DNA of 9,066 nucleotides, from contig JAFAGF010000160.1 in assembly GCA_023422975.1 (NCBI GenBank), forward strand, positions 1 through 9,066, in the 5' to 3' direction. Position 1 is the first letter of the stretch, and every line of letters begins with the position of its first letter. This document shows, one piece after another, positions 1 to 8,497 of this stretch. Below the pieces are notes generated by a model. It worked only from the letters and a program-made list of their open reading frames with translations. It did no database searches and was not told where the DNA came from. Source of the DNA: Pseudomonadota bacterium. Lineage in GTDB: Bacteria; Pseudomonadota; Gammaproteobacteria; Burkholderiales; Burkholderiaceae_C. The position numbers and the translations under genes were made by a program.

Positions 1-194
1 GTGATGCCGGTAATCAAGCAGGCCTGCGGGCTGGGCAAATAATCGGGCGCAGGCTGGCAATAGACCATGATGGGCTCGCCAATCTCGTTGAGATCCAGGT
101 CTGTGCGAATGGCCGCAAACTGCGCGGGCCGGTCATAACGGGGGTTGGCACCAAAGGTTTCGTAGTCGTGCCAGAGAAATGTGTGTTCAGCCAT
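1..194 (-). CDS. sbcB: Exodeoxyribonuclease I, N-terminal part (runs off the left edge)
   Basis: Exonuclease I degrades single-stranded DNA 3' to 5' and acts in mismatch repair and recombination. Only the first 64 codons are present. The visible protein starts MAEHTFLWHDYETFG and continues with DRPAQFAAIRTD and then LITGI. This matches the start of the E. coli ExoI family closely. HDYETFG is the first motif of the DEDD exonuclease fold, with the metal-binding acids at D10 and E12. The ATG at 194 was chosen because the family's conserved block begins just after it. The frame stays open upstream to about 254, but those codons resemble nothing in the family. No convincing Shine-Dalgarno sequence precedes the ATG; the bases just before it are a run of C on the coding strand. 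A TTGACC box (plus 273-278) could be a -35 element, but no good -10 follows. The 3' end lies outside the window. Confidence 0.93.
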   Translation of the reverse strand, partial: MAEHTFLWHDYETFGANPRYDRPAQFAAIRTDLDLNEIGEPIMVYCQPAPDYLPSPQACLITGI

Positions 195-296
195 GGGGGG
201 TGAGTATGCCTGTTCACCACGGCCACTGGCGTGTTGTGCATCGGGTGCGTGTGATCACCGGCACTCTGGCAAGGTCAACGCCACGAAACCAACACA

Positions 297-390
297 AAAA
301 AAAAGAGCATCTAGCGCCAGATTTATAAGGTTTTCAGATGGCTTTAGCGCTCAAACCATTGCACCACCAGCGCTATCAGCTCTCTTTTTT
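297..390 (-). terminator. Long nested hairpin with U-tract after cls (terminator-like palindromic element)
   Basis: The arms 297-317 and 370-390 pair along their length except for one 3x3 internal loop (309-311 against 376-378). On the minus-strand RNA the A-rich foot pairs with a U-tract, followed by more U's (to about 296). The one non-Watson-Crick position in the foot (303/384) is a G.U pair only in minus-strand RNA, which agrees with termination of the minus-strand cls transcript. The element begins 2 nt after the cls stop codon. A second hairpin sits inside it. The loop between the arms is long (52 nt), so this is not a classical compact terminator; the terminator role is inferred. Confidence 0.6.
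338..359 (-). repeat. Inner hairpin of the nested palindrome, AGCGCT in the loop
   Basis: Positions 338-344 pair with 353-359 (7 bp, one G.U pair on the minus-strand RNA), closing an 8-base loop that contains the self-complementary hexamer AGCGCT (346-351). AGCGCT recurs at 369-374, and a one-mismatch form is at 313-318. Three such cores in under 65 bases suggest one or more degenerate copies of a short dispersed intergenic repeat. From memory, AGCGCT-centred palindromes are common between genes in Comamonadaceae. Membership in that family is not tested here. Confidence 0.45.
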
Positions 391-392
391 AT

Positions 393-1847
393 TTACAGCA
401 AGGGCGACATCAACCGCGCTGCGGAGTCCCCCAGCCGCTGCCAAAAGCTTTGCGGCCGTGCGTAGCCTACGCGCCGTGCGTGCTGCAAGTCTTCCACAAA
501 CTGTTGCTCCAACTTGGCCGCAAATTCCTCGCCGTACACCACGGCGCACACCTCGTAGTTCAGTCGGAAACTGCGGTTGTCAAAGTTGGCGGTGCCGATG
601 ATGCCCACCATATCGTCCACCACCATGGTTTTGGAGTGCAGCATGCTTTGGTGGTACTCAAACACCTTCACGCCGCAGGTAATCAGCTCATCAAAGTAAG
701 AGCGGGCCGCTGCCGTCACGATGCGGGAGTCTGATTTCTCAGGCACCAGCAAGCACACATCCACGCCGCGCAAGGCCGCATTGGTCAATGCCAGCATGGC
801 AGCTTCTGTTGGCACAAAGTACGGGGTGGTCAGCCACAAACGCTTGTGCGCTGCATGGATGGCTGAGACGTGCACCCGGTGAATGGCTTCCATGTTGCTG
901 TCCGGCCCGGACGCCATGATTTGCACCACCTGGTTGCCATCCGGCAAGTCGGGCAGCAAGGCGCTGAAATCCGCAGGCTCGTTCTTGCGGTTGTAATCCA
1001 GCGCATAGCTCCAGTCTTCCAAAAAGACCGTTTGCAGCCAGTTCACCACCGGGCCTTCCAGGCGCACATGCACATCGTGGTAGGCATCGTGCAAGATGCG
1101 CTTGTCTTCTTCATCGGTGATGTTGACGCCCCCGGTGTAGCCAATCACGCCATCAATCACCACAATTTTGCGGTGGGTGCGAAAGTTAATGACAGGGCGC
1201 ACACGCCGGCCAAACTTGGTGGGGTGAAACAGCGCGAACTCGCCGCCTGCGGCTTCCAGCGCCGCATAGTATTTCCGCGAGAGTTTTTTGGAGCCCAGCG
1301 CATCCACCAGCAAGCGCACTGTCACGCCCTCGCGCGCTTTTTGGCACAGCAGCGCAATCAGACGCAGCCCGGTCTCGTCCGGCTCAAAAATGTAGTATTC
1401 CAGATGAATGTGGTCTTTGGCCTCACGCACCGCATCCATGATGCTGTCAAAGGTGGCAGCGCCACCGACCAGCAGCTCGACCTTGTCTGCTGTGCTCACG
1501 GGAAAGTTGGTCGATGCGGTAACCAGCTTGACCACCTGGTGCAAGCGCTCCGGTGCCTGCGGCACTTTCTCTTTCAGGCGCGCGATACTCGCACGCACCC
1601 GCGAGCGGCGACGGCTGCGCAAACGGCGTAGACGCTGGCGCTTCAAGCGCCGTGGCCCCAGAAAATAGTAAATACCGATGCCCGCCACGGGCAAGACCGC
1701 CATGGACAGCAGCCAGCTCAGGGTAGCGACCGGTGCGCGGCGTTGCAGCAAGATCCACACGCCCACAATCACAACATACAGTGACCAAGTAACAGACAGA
1801 ATCAGCATGACATGTTCATGCGTGAACCACTGCGTGATTGCCTCCAC
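393..1847 (-). CDS. cls: Cardiolipin synthase (phospholipase D superfamily, ClsA type)
   Basis: This inner-membrane enzyme joins phosphatidylglycerol molecules (or a related pair of phospholipids) to make cardiolipin. The 484-residue protein has the standard ClsA plan. Two membrane segments lie at about residues 12-34 and 41-63, followed by a strongly basic stretch (about 65-91). Two phospholipase D domains follow. The first HKD motif is H225-R-K227...D232, in a context ending GYTGGVNI. The second is H404-S-K406...D411, followed by GIIGTANFDNRSF. Both catalytic triads look intact. The start is a GTG at 1847 with an AGGAGG Shine-Dalgarno 4 nt upstream; the first in-frame ATG (1808) has none and would cut into the first membrane segment. 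Length is typical for the family. A terminator separates it from clpA upstream, so it probably has its own promoter, but none stands out. ClsA, ClsB and ClsC cannot be told apart with certainty, but the two N-terminal membrane segments favour ClsA. Confidence 0.93.
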   Translation of the reverse strand: MEAITQWFTHEHVMLILSVTWSLYVVIVGVWILLQRRAPVATLSWLLSMAVLPVAGIGIYYFLGPRRLKRQRLRRLRSRRRSRVRASIARLKEKVPQAPERLHQVVKLVTASTNFPVSTADKVELLVGGAATFDSIMDAVREAKDHIHLEYYIFEPDETGLRLIALLCQKAREGVTVRLLVDALGSKKLSRKYYAALEAAGGEFALFHPTKFGRRVRPVINFRTHRKIVVIDGVIGYTGGVNITDEEDKRILHDAYHDVHVRLEGPVVNWLQTVFLEDWSYALDYNRKNEPADFSALLPDLPDGNQVVQIMASGPDSNMEAIHRVHVSAIHAAHKRLWLTTPYFVPTEAAMLALTNAALRGVDVCLLVPEKSDSRIVTAAARSYFDELITCGVKVFEYHQSMLHSKTMVVDDMVGIIGTANFDNRSFRLNYEVCAVVYGEEFAAKLEQQFVEDLQHARRVGYARPQSFWQRLGDSAARLMSPLL

Positions 1848-1851
1848 ATCC

Positions 1852-1857
1852 CCTCCT
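1852..1857 (-). promoter_or_regulatory. Shine-Dalgarno AGGAGG that decides the GTG start of cls
   Basis: The minus strand reads AGGAGG, then GGAT, then GTG. This supports the GTG at 1847. An ATG in another frame overlaps it (starting at 1849) and would give only a 15-codon reading frame. Confidence 0.6.
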
Positions 1858-1915
1858 GCGCGGTATTGTTAACGCCGACTGTATCCTGCCTCAGCCCCTT
1901 GCAGAGTCAGCCATA

Positions 1916-1949
1916 AAAAAACCGACAGCTTATCGGCTGTCGGTTTTTT
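1916..1949 (-). terminator. Rho-independent terminator after clpA (symmetrical, bidirectional)
   Basis: This is a perfect 14-bp stem: 1916-1929 pairs with 1936-1949, with the 6-base loop 1930-1935. The GC-rich part is CCGACAGC/GCTGTCGG. It is flanked by six A's on one side and six T's on the other, so it can end transcription in either direction. It lies 12 bases beyond the clpA stop codon and upstream of cls, so its evident job is to end the clpSA transcript. Confidence 0.92.
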
Positions 1950-1961
1950 GCATAGCTCGGT

Positions 1962-4301
1962 TTACTCCGAAGCGGTGGCCTGTTCAGGCTCTGCAGGCTC
2001 TGACTTGCCTTCAGGCTTGGGCAGCTCGGTGATCTCCAACAACACGTCACCCTTGCCTTCATTGGCCTCGGCATCCCAGTCGACTTCCAGGCGACCGCCG
2101 TTCACCAAGCGGCCGAACAGCAACTCATCAGCCAGCGAACGGCGGATGGTGTCCTGGATCAGGCGCTGCATGGGGCGAGCACCCATGGCAGGGTCAAAGC
2201 CCTTGGCAGCCAGGTGCTTGCGCAGCTTGTCGCTGAATGTCACTTCCACCTTCTTCTCGCCCAACTGTTGCTCCAGTTGCAACAAGAACTTGTCGACCAC
2301 CCGCAGGATGATTTGTTCATCCAGTGGCTTGAAGCTAACGATGGCGTCCAGACGGTTGCGGAACTCTGGCGTAAACAAGCGCTTGATGTCGGCCATCTCG
2401 TCGCCCGCTTGCTTTTGGGTGGTGAAACCCATCACCGACTTTTGCATGGCTTCTGCACCGGCATTGGTCGTCATGATGACGATGACGTTGCGGAAGTCTG
2501 CCTTGCGACCATTGTTGTCAGTCAGCGTACCGTGGTCCATCACCTGCAGCAGCACGTTGAAGATGTCAGGGTGTGCTTTTTCAATTTCGTCTAGCAACAA
2601 CACCGAGTGCGGCTTTTTGGTGACGGCTTCCGTCAGCAAACCACCTTGGTCATAGCCCACATAGCCCGGAGGCGCACCAATCAAGCGGCTGACCGCATGG
2701 CGCTCCATGTACTCGGACATGTCAAAGCGGATCAAGTCCACACCCAAGATGTACGCCAGTTGCTTGGCAGCTTCTGTCTTGCCCACGCCTGTGGGGCCGC
2801 TGAACAAGAAAGAGCCGATCGGCTTTTCTGGCTTACCCAAACCCGAGCGTGCCATCTTGACCGCAGAAGCCAGCACTTCCAGTGCCTTGTCCTGGCCAAA
2901 CACCACGCTCTTGAGGTCGCGCTCCAACGTTTGCAGCTTGCTGCGGTCGTCATTGGAAACGTTGGCAGGGGGAATGCGTGCAATCTTGGCGACGATCTCT
3001 TCGATCTCGGTACGCGTAATCGTGCGCTTGCGGGCTTCCGCCTTTTTCACACGCTGCGCAGCGCCGGCCTCGTCGATCACGTCAATCGCCTTGTCGGGCA
3101 AATGGCGGTCGTTGATGTACTTGGCCGACAGCTCCGCCGCAGCTTGCAGCGCCTCGGTTTCATATTCCACGCCGTGGTGCTCTTCAAAGCGTGGCTTCAA
3201 GCCCTTGAGGATTTCAATGGTTTCAGGCACGGTGGGCTCTACCACGTCCACCTTCTGGAAACGACGCGACAAAGCCGAGTCTTTCTCAAAAATGCCGCGA
3301 TATTCCGTGAACGTGGTGGCGCCAATGCACTTGAGCTGACCACTGGACAGCGCAGGTTTGAGCAAGTTGGATGCATCCAACGTGCCACCCGAAGCCGCGC
3401 CCGCTCCGATCAAGGTGTGGATTTCATCGATGAACAAAATCGCATTGGGCTTGTCACGCAGGGTTTTGAGCACACCTTTGAGGCGTTGCTCAAAATCACC
3501 CCGGTACTTGGTGCCTGCCAGCAAGGCCCCCATGTCCAGCGAATAGACCACCGCTTCCGACAGCACTTCCGGCACCGTACCTTCGGTAATGCGCCATGCC
3601 AAACCCTCAGCAATTGCGGTTTTGCCCACGCCAGCCTCGCCCACCAGCAGCGGGTTGTTTTTACGGCGACGGCACAGAATCTGGATGGTACGTTCCACTT
3701 CGTAGTCACGACCGATTAGTGGATCGATCTTGCCTTCTTTGGCCGCCTGATTCAGGTTTTGGGTGTACTGCTCCAACGGAGAAGCTTTCTCCGTGCGCTC
3801 TCCACCCATGCCACCTTCTTCACCTTCCATGGCCGAATCAGCCTTGGCTGGCTCTGGCGGGTCGCTCTTGCGGATACCGTGAGCGATGTAGTTGACCACG
3901 TCCAAGCGTGTGACACCCTGCTGATGCAGGTAGTACACCGCATGCGAATCTTTCTCGCCAAAGATGGCCACCAACACATTCGCGCCGGTGACTTCCTTCT
4001 TGCCATTGCCTGTGGACTGCACGTGCATGATGGCACGCTGAATCACACGCTGAAAACCCAGCGTGGGCTGTGTATCCACCTCTTCGGTGCCAGACACTTG
4101 CGGTGTGTTGTCTTTGATGAAATTGCTCAGCGAAGCACGCAAATCATCGATATTGGCTGAGCACGCACGCAGCACATCTGAAGCGCTGGGGTTGTCCAGC
4201 AAGGCTTGCAGCAAATGTTCAACGGTAATGAATTCGTGGCGCTGCTGACGAGCCTCCACAAATGCCATGTGCAAGCTGACTTCCAGTTCTTGGGCAATCA
4301 T
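1962..4301 (-). CDS. clpA: ATP-dependent Clp protease ATP-binding subunit ClpA
   Basis: ClpA is the hexameric AAA+ unfoldase that threads substrates into the ClpP peptidase in the cytoplasm and takes N-degron substrates from ClpS. The 779-residue protein has an N-terminal Clp-N domain (about 1-145), an acidic glycine-rich linker (about 150-170), and two AAA+ modules. Walker A1 is GEAGVGKT (221-228) with Walker B1 ILFIDEIH (about 289-295). Walker A2 is GPTGVGKT (502-509) with Walker B2 [10 protein letters not shown] (about 568-577). A ClpP-docking loop appears as MGF (about 624-626) where E. coli ClpA has IGL. The lack of a long coiled-coil middle domain, and the adjacent clpS, rule out ClpB and ClpC. 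The C-terminal tail (about 760-779) is rich in E, P and A and probably disordered. The ATG at 4301 has a strong Shine-Dalgarno. No clpP is in the window. Confidence 0.97.
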   Translation of the reverse strand: MIAQELEVSLHMAFVEARQQRHEFITVEHLLQALLDNPSASDVLRACSANIDDLRASLSNFIKDNTPQVSGTEEVDTQPTLGFQRVIQRAIMHVQSTGNGKKEVTGANVLVAIFGEKDSHAVYYLHQQGVTRLDVVNYIAHGIRKSDPPEPAKADSAMEGEEGGMGGERTEKASPLEQYTQNLNQAAKEGKIDPLIGRDYEVERTIQILCRRRKNNPLLVGEAGVGKTAIAEGLAWRITEGTVPEVLSEAVVYSLDMGALLAGTKYRGDFEQRLKGVLKTLRDKPNAILFIDEIHTLIGAGAASGGTLDASNLLKPALSSGQLKCIGATTFTEYRGIFEKDSALSRRFQKVDVVEPTVPETIEILKGLKPRFEEHHGVEYETEALQAAAELSAKYINDRHLPDKAIDVIDEAGAAQRVKKAEARKRTITRTEIEEIVAKIARIPPANVSNDDRSKLQTLERDLKSVVFGQDKALEVLASAVKMARSGLGKPEKPIGSFLFSGPTGVGKTEAAKQLAYILGVDLIRFDMSEYMERHAVSRLIGAPPGYVGYDQGGLLTEAVTKKPHSVLLLDEIEKAHPDIFNVLLQVMDHGTLTDNNGRKADFRNVIVIMTTNAGAEAMQKSVMGFTTQKQAGDEMADIKRLFTPEFRNRLDAIVSFKPLDEQIILRVVDKFLLQLEQQLGEKKVEVTFSDKLRKHLAAKGFDPAMGARPMQRLIQDTIRRSLADELLFGRLVNGGRLEVDWDAEANEGKGDVLLEITELPKPEGKSEPAEPEQATASE

Positions 4302-4308
4302 GTACGAA

Positions 4309-4315
4309 CTCCTTT
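4309..4315 (-). promoter_or_regulatory. Strong Shine-Dalgarno of clpA
   Basis: The minus strand reads AAAGGAG, ending 7 nt before the clpA ATG. The spacing is ideal. The strong site suggests efficient, independent initiation on clpA within the clpSA message. Confidence 0.75.
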
Positions 4316-4345
4316 GTGCTTGCGGTTTATGAGACTGTGTGCATA

Positions 4346-4358
4346 GTTCGGGGCGAAC
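4346..4358 (-). other. Small GTTCG/CGAAC hairpin between clpS and clpA
   Basis: Positions 4346-4350 and 4354-4358 form a perfect 5-bp stem with a 3-base loop (CCC on the minus-strand RNA), beginning 5 nt after the clpS stop codon. No U-tract follows, so it is not an intrinsic terminator. It could slow ribosomes or nucleases between the two genes, or be chance. Confidence 0.3.
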
Positions 4359-4363
4359 ACCAT

Positions 4364-4723
4364 TTATTCAATAGGCTCACTCACAGCTTGCAAGGGGTGC
4401 CCTGCTTGCTGTGCAGCTTGCAATACCTGCTCTACCTTGGTAGCTGCGATATCGCGGGAATAGACGCCGCATACGCCGCGCCCATCTAGGTGAATTTTGA
4501 GCATGATTTGTGTGGCCTGCTCCCTGTCTTTACTAAAGAATTCTTGTAACACCACTATCACGAACTCCATCGGAGTGAAATCGTCATTCAGCATGACGAC
4601 TTGGTACATCGGAGGTGGCACAACTTTTTGGGTGCGCCGCTCCATGACGACCGAGTTGCCATCATCCTCATGAGAGATCTGGTCTGGCAAAGAAGGACGG
4701 TATGGAGGTTGTTGGGTAGCCAT
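4364..4723 (-). CDS. clpS: ATP-dependent Clp protease adaptor protein ClpS
   Basis: ClpS binds proteins with N-terminal Leu, Phe, Tyr or Trp (the bacterial N-end rule) and delivers them to the N-domain of ClpA. From the ATG at 4723 the protein has 119 residues: a flexible N-terminal arm rich in P and Q (about 1-38), then the ClpS core. The binding pocket is visible as [10 protein letters not shown] (N46, D47, D48, T50, M52) with the conserved histidine H78 in [26 protein letters not shown] follows, and the protein ends with a HPLQ...SEP tail. All pocket residues known from E. coli ClpS are kept. The start is uncertain. In-frame ATGs also occur at 4732 and 4762, and none has a clear Shine-Dalgarno. 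MAT... fits the usual start of relatives. clpA follows 62 nt downstream, forming an adaptor-unfoldase operon. The gene lies 118 nt after dnaE with no terminator between. Confidence 0.92.
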   Translation of the reverse strand: MATQQPPYRPSLPDQISHEDDGNSVVMERRTQKVVPPPMYQVVMLNDDFTPMEFVIVVLQEFFSKDREQATQIMLKIHLDGRGVCGVYSRDIAATKVEQVLQAAQQAGHPLQAVSEPIE

Positions 4724-4841
4724 GAATTTCATTCTAGCGATCAGCCCATGGTCATTCTTCATAGAGTCATCTGGGCTAGCAAAGGGAGGTTTCGAGCAAT
4801 ATCTTGTAGGACAGCGTGGGTTCTAGGACTACATGTCGTTT

Positions 4842-7800
4842 TCAAGCACCCCGCCACACAATTTGGCAGCCGGTATTTCCTACTTCGGCACGCCATGCGG
4901 CCAATGCAGCGTCGCAGGGATAGAACTTGTGCTTGTCACCAACATCCAGCTCAGCGACTGCTGCCATTCCCTGCGCCTCGCAGCGCACGCCCAAACGAAT
5001 CTTGAGGCCATGACGCAATTCACCCTCCTCGGTACGCTCCAGCTTTGCCGGGAACTCGCGCAGTATGCGTAAAACATCGGGCACTTTGTGGGCAGCATCT
5101 ACTTGCAAATAACGCGCAAAGCGGCAACGGGCATCCGCCAAACTGAATACTTTCTGCGCCTTCACACGCAAGCCACCACTAAAGTGGTCATGCTGCACGC
5201 GGCCTGTGATCACCACAAACTCGTCATCTTTAAGCAAATCACTGTGTGCATTCAGAGTTGCCTCATCAATGGACGCCTCCAGCACAGCGCTTTTGTCGTC
5301 GAGTTTGAAGAGGCACAGCTTGCCGCGCTGACCATTGATGACGCGCAGATCACTCACAATGCCCGCCAGCAGTTGCGGCTCCCGACTATCACTTAACTCG
5401 CTCAGTGGCGTCCGGATGAAGTTGCGTACTTCATGCTCAACCTCATCAAACAAATGTCCTGAAAGGTAAAAGCCAACTGCGGTCTTTTCCTGCGTCAGCC
5501 GCTCTTTGACCCCCCATGGCAACACATCCGCCAAAGCGGGCTCTTGGTTGCTGGAACCCTGGGCATCATCACCCATCATGTCAAACAAGCCACCCTGATT
5601 GGCATTGGCGAGCTGGGCATTCGCATACTCAAATGCGGTATCAATCGATGCCACCAAGGCCGCGCGATCCAAGTGAATGCTGTCAAAACCACCCGCTTTG
5701 ATCAGGGCTTCCAATGTACGCTTGTTGAGTTTCGTGCGATCTACACGTGCACAGAAATCACACAGACTCTTAAATGGGCCCTTCACCTGTGCATCAGGCC
5801 CCACACCATTGCCCTCACGGGCAGCAACGATGGCCTCAATCGCCTGCTGGCCTGTGCCTTTGATAGCACCCAGGCCGTAGCGAATCACCTTATCGGTGAC
5901 AGGTTCAAAGCGGTAGAAGCCACGGTTCACGTCTGGCATCTCAAAGCTCATGCCCATCTTCAACGCATCTTCAAACAACACCTTGAGCTTGTCGGTGTTG
6001 TCCATTTCCACGGTCATATTGCCGCAGTAAAACTCGGCGGTGTAATGCACCTTGAGCCATGCGGTGTGGTAAGCCAGTAATGAGTAAGCAGCAGCGTGCG
6101 ACTTGTTAAAGCCATAGCCCGCAAACTTTTCCATCAAGTCAAACACTTCCCCCGCTTTGTGCTCGTCAATACCTTGCTTGGCCGCACCTTCGCAGAAAGT
6201 GGCACGGTGCTTGACCATCTCCTCCACTTTCTTTTTACCCATAGCACGACGCAGCAAGTCTGCGCCACCCAACGAATAACCACCAAGTACCTGTGCAGTT
6301 TGCATCACCTGCTCTTGGTAAACCATGATGCCGTAGGTCTCTGACAGCACCTTCTCTACAAGAGGGTGAGGGTATTCAATCACCTCACGTCCGTGCTTGC
6401 GAGCCACGAACGAAGGAATCAGGTCCATAGGCCCCGGACGGTACAAAGCATTCAGCGCAATCAAGTCTTCCAAGCGTGATGGCTTCGCATCGCGCAACAT
6501 GCCTTGCATACCACGCGATTCAAACTGGAAAACCGCTTCTGTCTTTCCTTCCTGAAACAGCTTGTAGGTGGGATAGTCGTCCAAGGGAATTTCTTCAAAC
6601 TTGAAGTTCTGCTGCCCCTTGTGGCGCTTCATGATGAATTCGCGCGCGATTTCCAAGATGGTCAAAGTTGCAAGACCCAAGAAGTCGAACTTGACCAGAC
6701 CGATTTGCTCCACATCATCCTTGTCCAGCATGGCCACCGCCGACTCACTACCGGGCTGCTGATACAGAGGACAAAAATCTGTCAACTTACCCGGGGCAAT
6801 CACTACCCCCCCCGCGTGCATGCCGATATTGCGCGTCATTCCTTCAAGTTTTTGTGCTAACTCAATCAGGCTCTTGACGTCTTCTTCCTGTTCGATGCGC
6901 TGTGCCAACACAGGCTCGGCCTCTATCGCATAGGTGTATTTATCGCCCTCTTTCTTGGGATTGGGCGGGTATTTCAACGTAACGTGCAGGCCTGGCTTAT
7001 TGGGGATGAGCTTGGAAATACCATCGCAGAAACCATAGCTCATATCCATTGCTCGACCCACGTCACGGATCACCGCACGTGCAGCCATAGTGCCAAAGGT
7101 CGCGATCTGGCTGACCGCATTGCGCCCATAGCGATCCTTCACATAGTCAATCACTCGGTCGCGATTAGCCTGACAGAAGTCCACGTCAAAGTCAGGCATG
7201 GACACACGCTCTGGATTCAAGAAGCGCTCGAACAGCAGGTTGTAATAAATAGGGTCCAGGTCGGTAATCTTCAGTACATACGCCACCAATGAGCCTGCAC
7301 CTGATCCACGACCAGGCCCCACAGGGCAGCCATTGTTCTTCGCCCAGTTAATGAAGTCCGCCACGATCAAGAAGTAGCCAGGAAAGCCCATCTTCAAAAT
7401 GATGCCCAGTTCAAACTCCAAGCGTTCCACATATTCAGGGCGCTTTTTGTTGCGCAATCCGACATCCGGGAACAGTAAGGTCAGGCGCTCTTCCAAACCT
7501 TCATAGGAAGCGTGACGAAAGTATTCTTCAATCGTCATATTTCCCGGAGCAGGGAAATCAGGCAGATAGTAAGTGCCCAGCTTCAACGTCACACTGCAAC
7601 GTCGTGCGATTTCCTGCGTGTTTTCAATCGCAGATGGAATATCTGCAAACAGCGCCTCCATATCAGCGCTACTTTTGAAATATTGCTCCCGCGTGAAACG
7701 ACGTACTCGGCGAGGATTGGCCAGCACTTCACCTTCTGCAATACACACGCGTGTCTCATGCGAGTCAAAGTCTGCAGGTTTGGAAAATTGCACAGGATGT

Positions 7801-8390
7801 GTCGCCACGACGGGTAAATTCAACCTTGCCGCCAATTGCACGGTTTGTGCAACAACGCTCTCATCATCTGCACGGCCTGCCCGCTGCAACTCCAAGTAAA
7901 AACGATGAGGAAACATACCGGCCAGTTGCAGGACCAAATCAGCTGCTCCTTGGCTGTCGCCACGCAGCAGCAACTGCCCCACAGGTCCTGCATTAGCCCC
8001 GGAAAACAGAATCAACCCCTCACCCAACTCTTGCAGCCACTCCCATTTAAAAAATGGTTGCGCCTGCACTTTAGAAACATTTCCGGTCCAGCCGCGTGCC
8101 AGAATTTCTGAAAGATTGTGATATCCCTGCTGGCTTTGCACTAAAAGCAGGATACGACTAGTCTCTCCGTCTGCGCCCCAGCCTTCCATACTGAGTTCAG
8201 CACCTAAAATAGGCTTTACGCCTTTACCACGTGCAGCTTTGTAGAATTTCAAGCTGCCGAACATATTGTTCAAGTCAGTAATCGCCAATGCTGGCTGGCC
8301 ATCAGCTGCAGCAGCATTGACGACATCATTGATACGACAGGTTCCATCAATGACGGAAAATTCGGTGTGCAGGCGCAGGTGAACAAACAT
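4842..8390 (-). CDS. dnaE: DNA polymerase III subunit alpha (replicative polymerase)
   Basis: This is the catalytic polymerase subunit of the replisome. From the ATG at 8390 it has 1182 residues, close to E. coli DnaE (1160). An N-terminal PHP domain begins HLRLHTEFS. The histidine of active PHP domains (TDH) is replaced in ITDLNN (about 37-42), so this looks like the inactive E. coli-type PHP with proofreading by a separate epsilon subunit. The palm carries the acidic cluster D400, D402 and D404 in MPDFDVDF, and a further acid in VKFDFLGL (D569). GPGRGSGAGS (about 358-367), GMHAGGVV (523-530) and GYGFNKSHA (758-766) are typical. A clamp-binding motif QGGLF is at 932-936, and an OB fold lies at about 1005-1090. 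The frame is open back to 8549, but the family begins MFVHLRLHTEFS, and the extension would cover the bamD promoter. Ribosome binding is unusual: GAGG directly abuts the ATG. Confidence 0.97.
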   Translation of the reverse strand: MFVHLRLHTEFSVIDGTCRINDVVNAAAADGQPALAITDLNNMFGSLKFYKAARGKGVKPILGAELSMEGWGADGETSRILLLVQSQQGYHNLSEILARGWTGNVSKVQAQPFFKWEWLQELGEGLILFSGANAGPVGQLLLRGDSQGAADLVLQLAGMFPHRFYLELQRAGRADDESVVAQTVQLAARLNLPVVATHPVQFSKPADFDSHETRVCIAEGEVLANPRRVRRFTREQYFKSSADMEALFADIPSAIENTQEIARRCSVTLKLGTYYLPDFPAPGNMTIEEYFRHASYEGLEERLTLLFPDVGLRNKKRPEYVERLEFELGIILKMGFPGYFLIVADFINWAKNNGCPVGPGRGSGAGSLVAYVLKITDLDPIYYNLLFERFLNPERVSMPDFDVDFCQANRDRVIDYVKDRYGRNAVSQIATFGTMAARAVIRDVGRAMDMSYGFCDGISKLIPNKPGLHVTLKYPPNPKKEGDKYTYAIEAEPVLAQRIEQEEDVKSLIELAQKLEGMTRNIGMHAGGVVIAPGKLTDFCPLYQQPGSESAVAMLDKDDVEQIGLVKFDFLGLATLTILEIAREFIMKRHKGQQNFKFEEIPLDDYPTYKLFQEGKTEAVFQFESRGMQGMLRDAKPSRLEDLIALNALYRPGPMDLIPSFVARKHGREVIEYPHPLVEKVLSETYGIMVYQEQVMQTAQVLGGYSLGGADLLRRAMGKKKVEEMVKHRATFCEGAAKQGIDEHKAGEVFDLMEKFAGYGFNKSHAAAYSLLAYHTAWLKVHYTAEFYCGNMTVEMDNTDKLKVLFEDALKMGMSFEMPDVNRGFYRFEPVTDKVIRYGLGAIKGTGQQAIEAIVAAREGNGVGPDAQVKGPFKSLCDFCARVDRTKLNKRTLEALIKAGGFDSIHLDRAALVASIDTAFEYANAQLANANQGGLFDMMGDDAQGSSNQEPALADVLPWGVKERLTQEKTAVGFYLSGHLFDEVEHEVRNFIRTPLSELSDSREPQLLAGIVSDLRVINGQRGKLCLFKLDDKSAVLEASIDEATLNAHSDLLKDDEFVVITGRVQHDHFSGGLRVKAQKVFSLADARCRFARYLQVDAAHKVPDVLRILREFPAKLERTEEGELRHGLKIRLGVRCEAQGMAAVAELDVGDKHKFYPCDAALAAWRAEVGNTGCQIVWRGA

Positions 8391-8468
8391 CCTCACATTG
8401 TAGGAACACACCGCCCGCTGCGCCCCAACTTCTTTGCATGTCCGTAGCAATATGGGGCAGCATAAAGC

Positions 8469-8497
8469 TTGCGATCCGAAAGATTTAGCCCTATACA
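8469..8497 (+). promoter_or_regulatory. Sigma70-like promoter for bamD
   Basis: A -35 box TTGCGA (8469-8474) and a -10 box TATACA (8492-8497) are separated by the ideal 17 bp. TACAAT (8494-8499) is an alternative -10 with 19-bp spacing. Transcription would begin near 8504, giving a leader of about 54 or 84 nt depending on the bamD start used. The site lies upstream of the true dnaE start on the other strand. Confidence 0.55.

Noticed and set aside
14..241. Minus-strand 75-codon frame at the left edge
   Set aside because: It overlaps sbcB in another frame. The sbcB frame gives an exact family match, and this one gives low-complexity shadow sequence.
870..1631. Plus-strand open frame (253 codons) opposite cls
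   Set aside because: It has the same antisense composition artefact, and it lies wholly within a gene with intact catalytic motifs on the other strand.
2607..3719. Long plus-strand open frame (370 codons) opposite clpA
   Set aside because: It is antisense to a certain clpA gene. The translation is rich in H, Q, R and L with no domain, as expected from the mirror of codon bias. No good ribosome site or promoter was seen.
4807..4829. Direct repeat TAGGAC (4807-4812 and 4824-4829) between dnaE and clpS
   Set aside because: Two hexamers in a short gap are expected by chance. It has no symmetry or further copies and does not form a terminator.
4835..4848. CTTGAAA on the minus strand at the dnaE stop, resembling a heat-shock sigma32 -35 box before clpS
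   Set aside because: No CCCCAT-type -10 box lies at an acceptable distance, and the nearest C-rich match is too far downstream. The match is also partly fixed by the dnaE stop codon.
4833..5072. Plus-strand small frame after an AAAGGGAGGT stretch (4781-4790)
   Set aside because: The purine-rich stretch is about 40 bases too far from the ATG to serve it, and most of the frame is antisense to the dnaE 3' end.
5544..6080. Plus-strand open frame (178 codons) and several shorter ones opposite dnaE
   Set aside because: These are antisense to the well-conserved dnaE. No recognisable protein features were seen.
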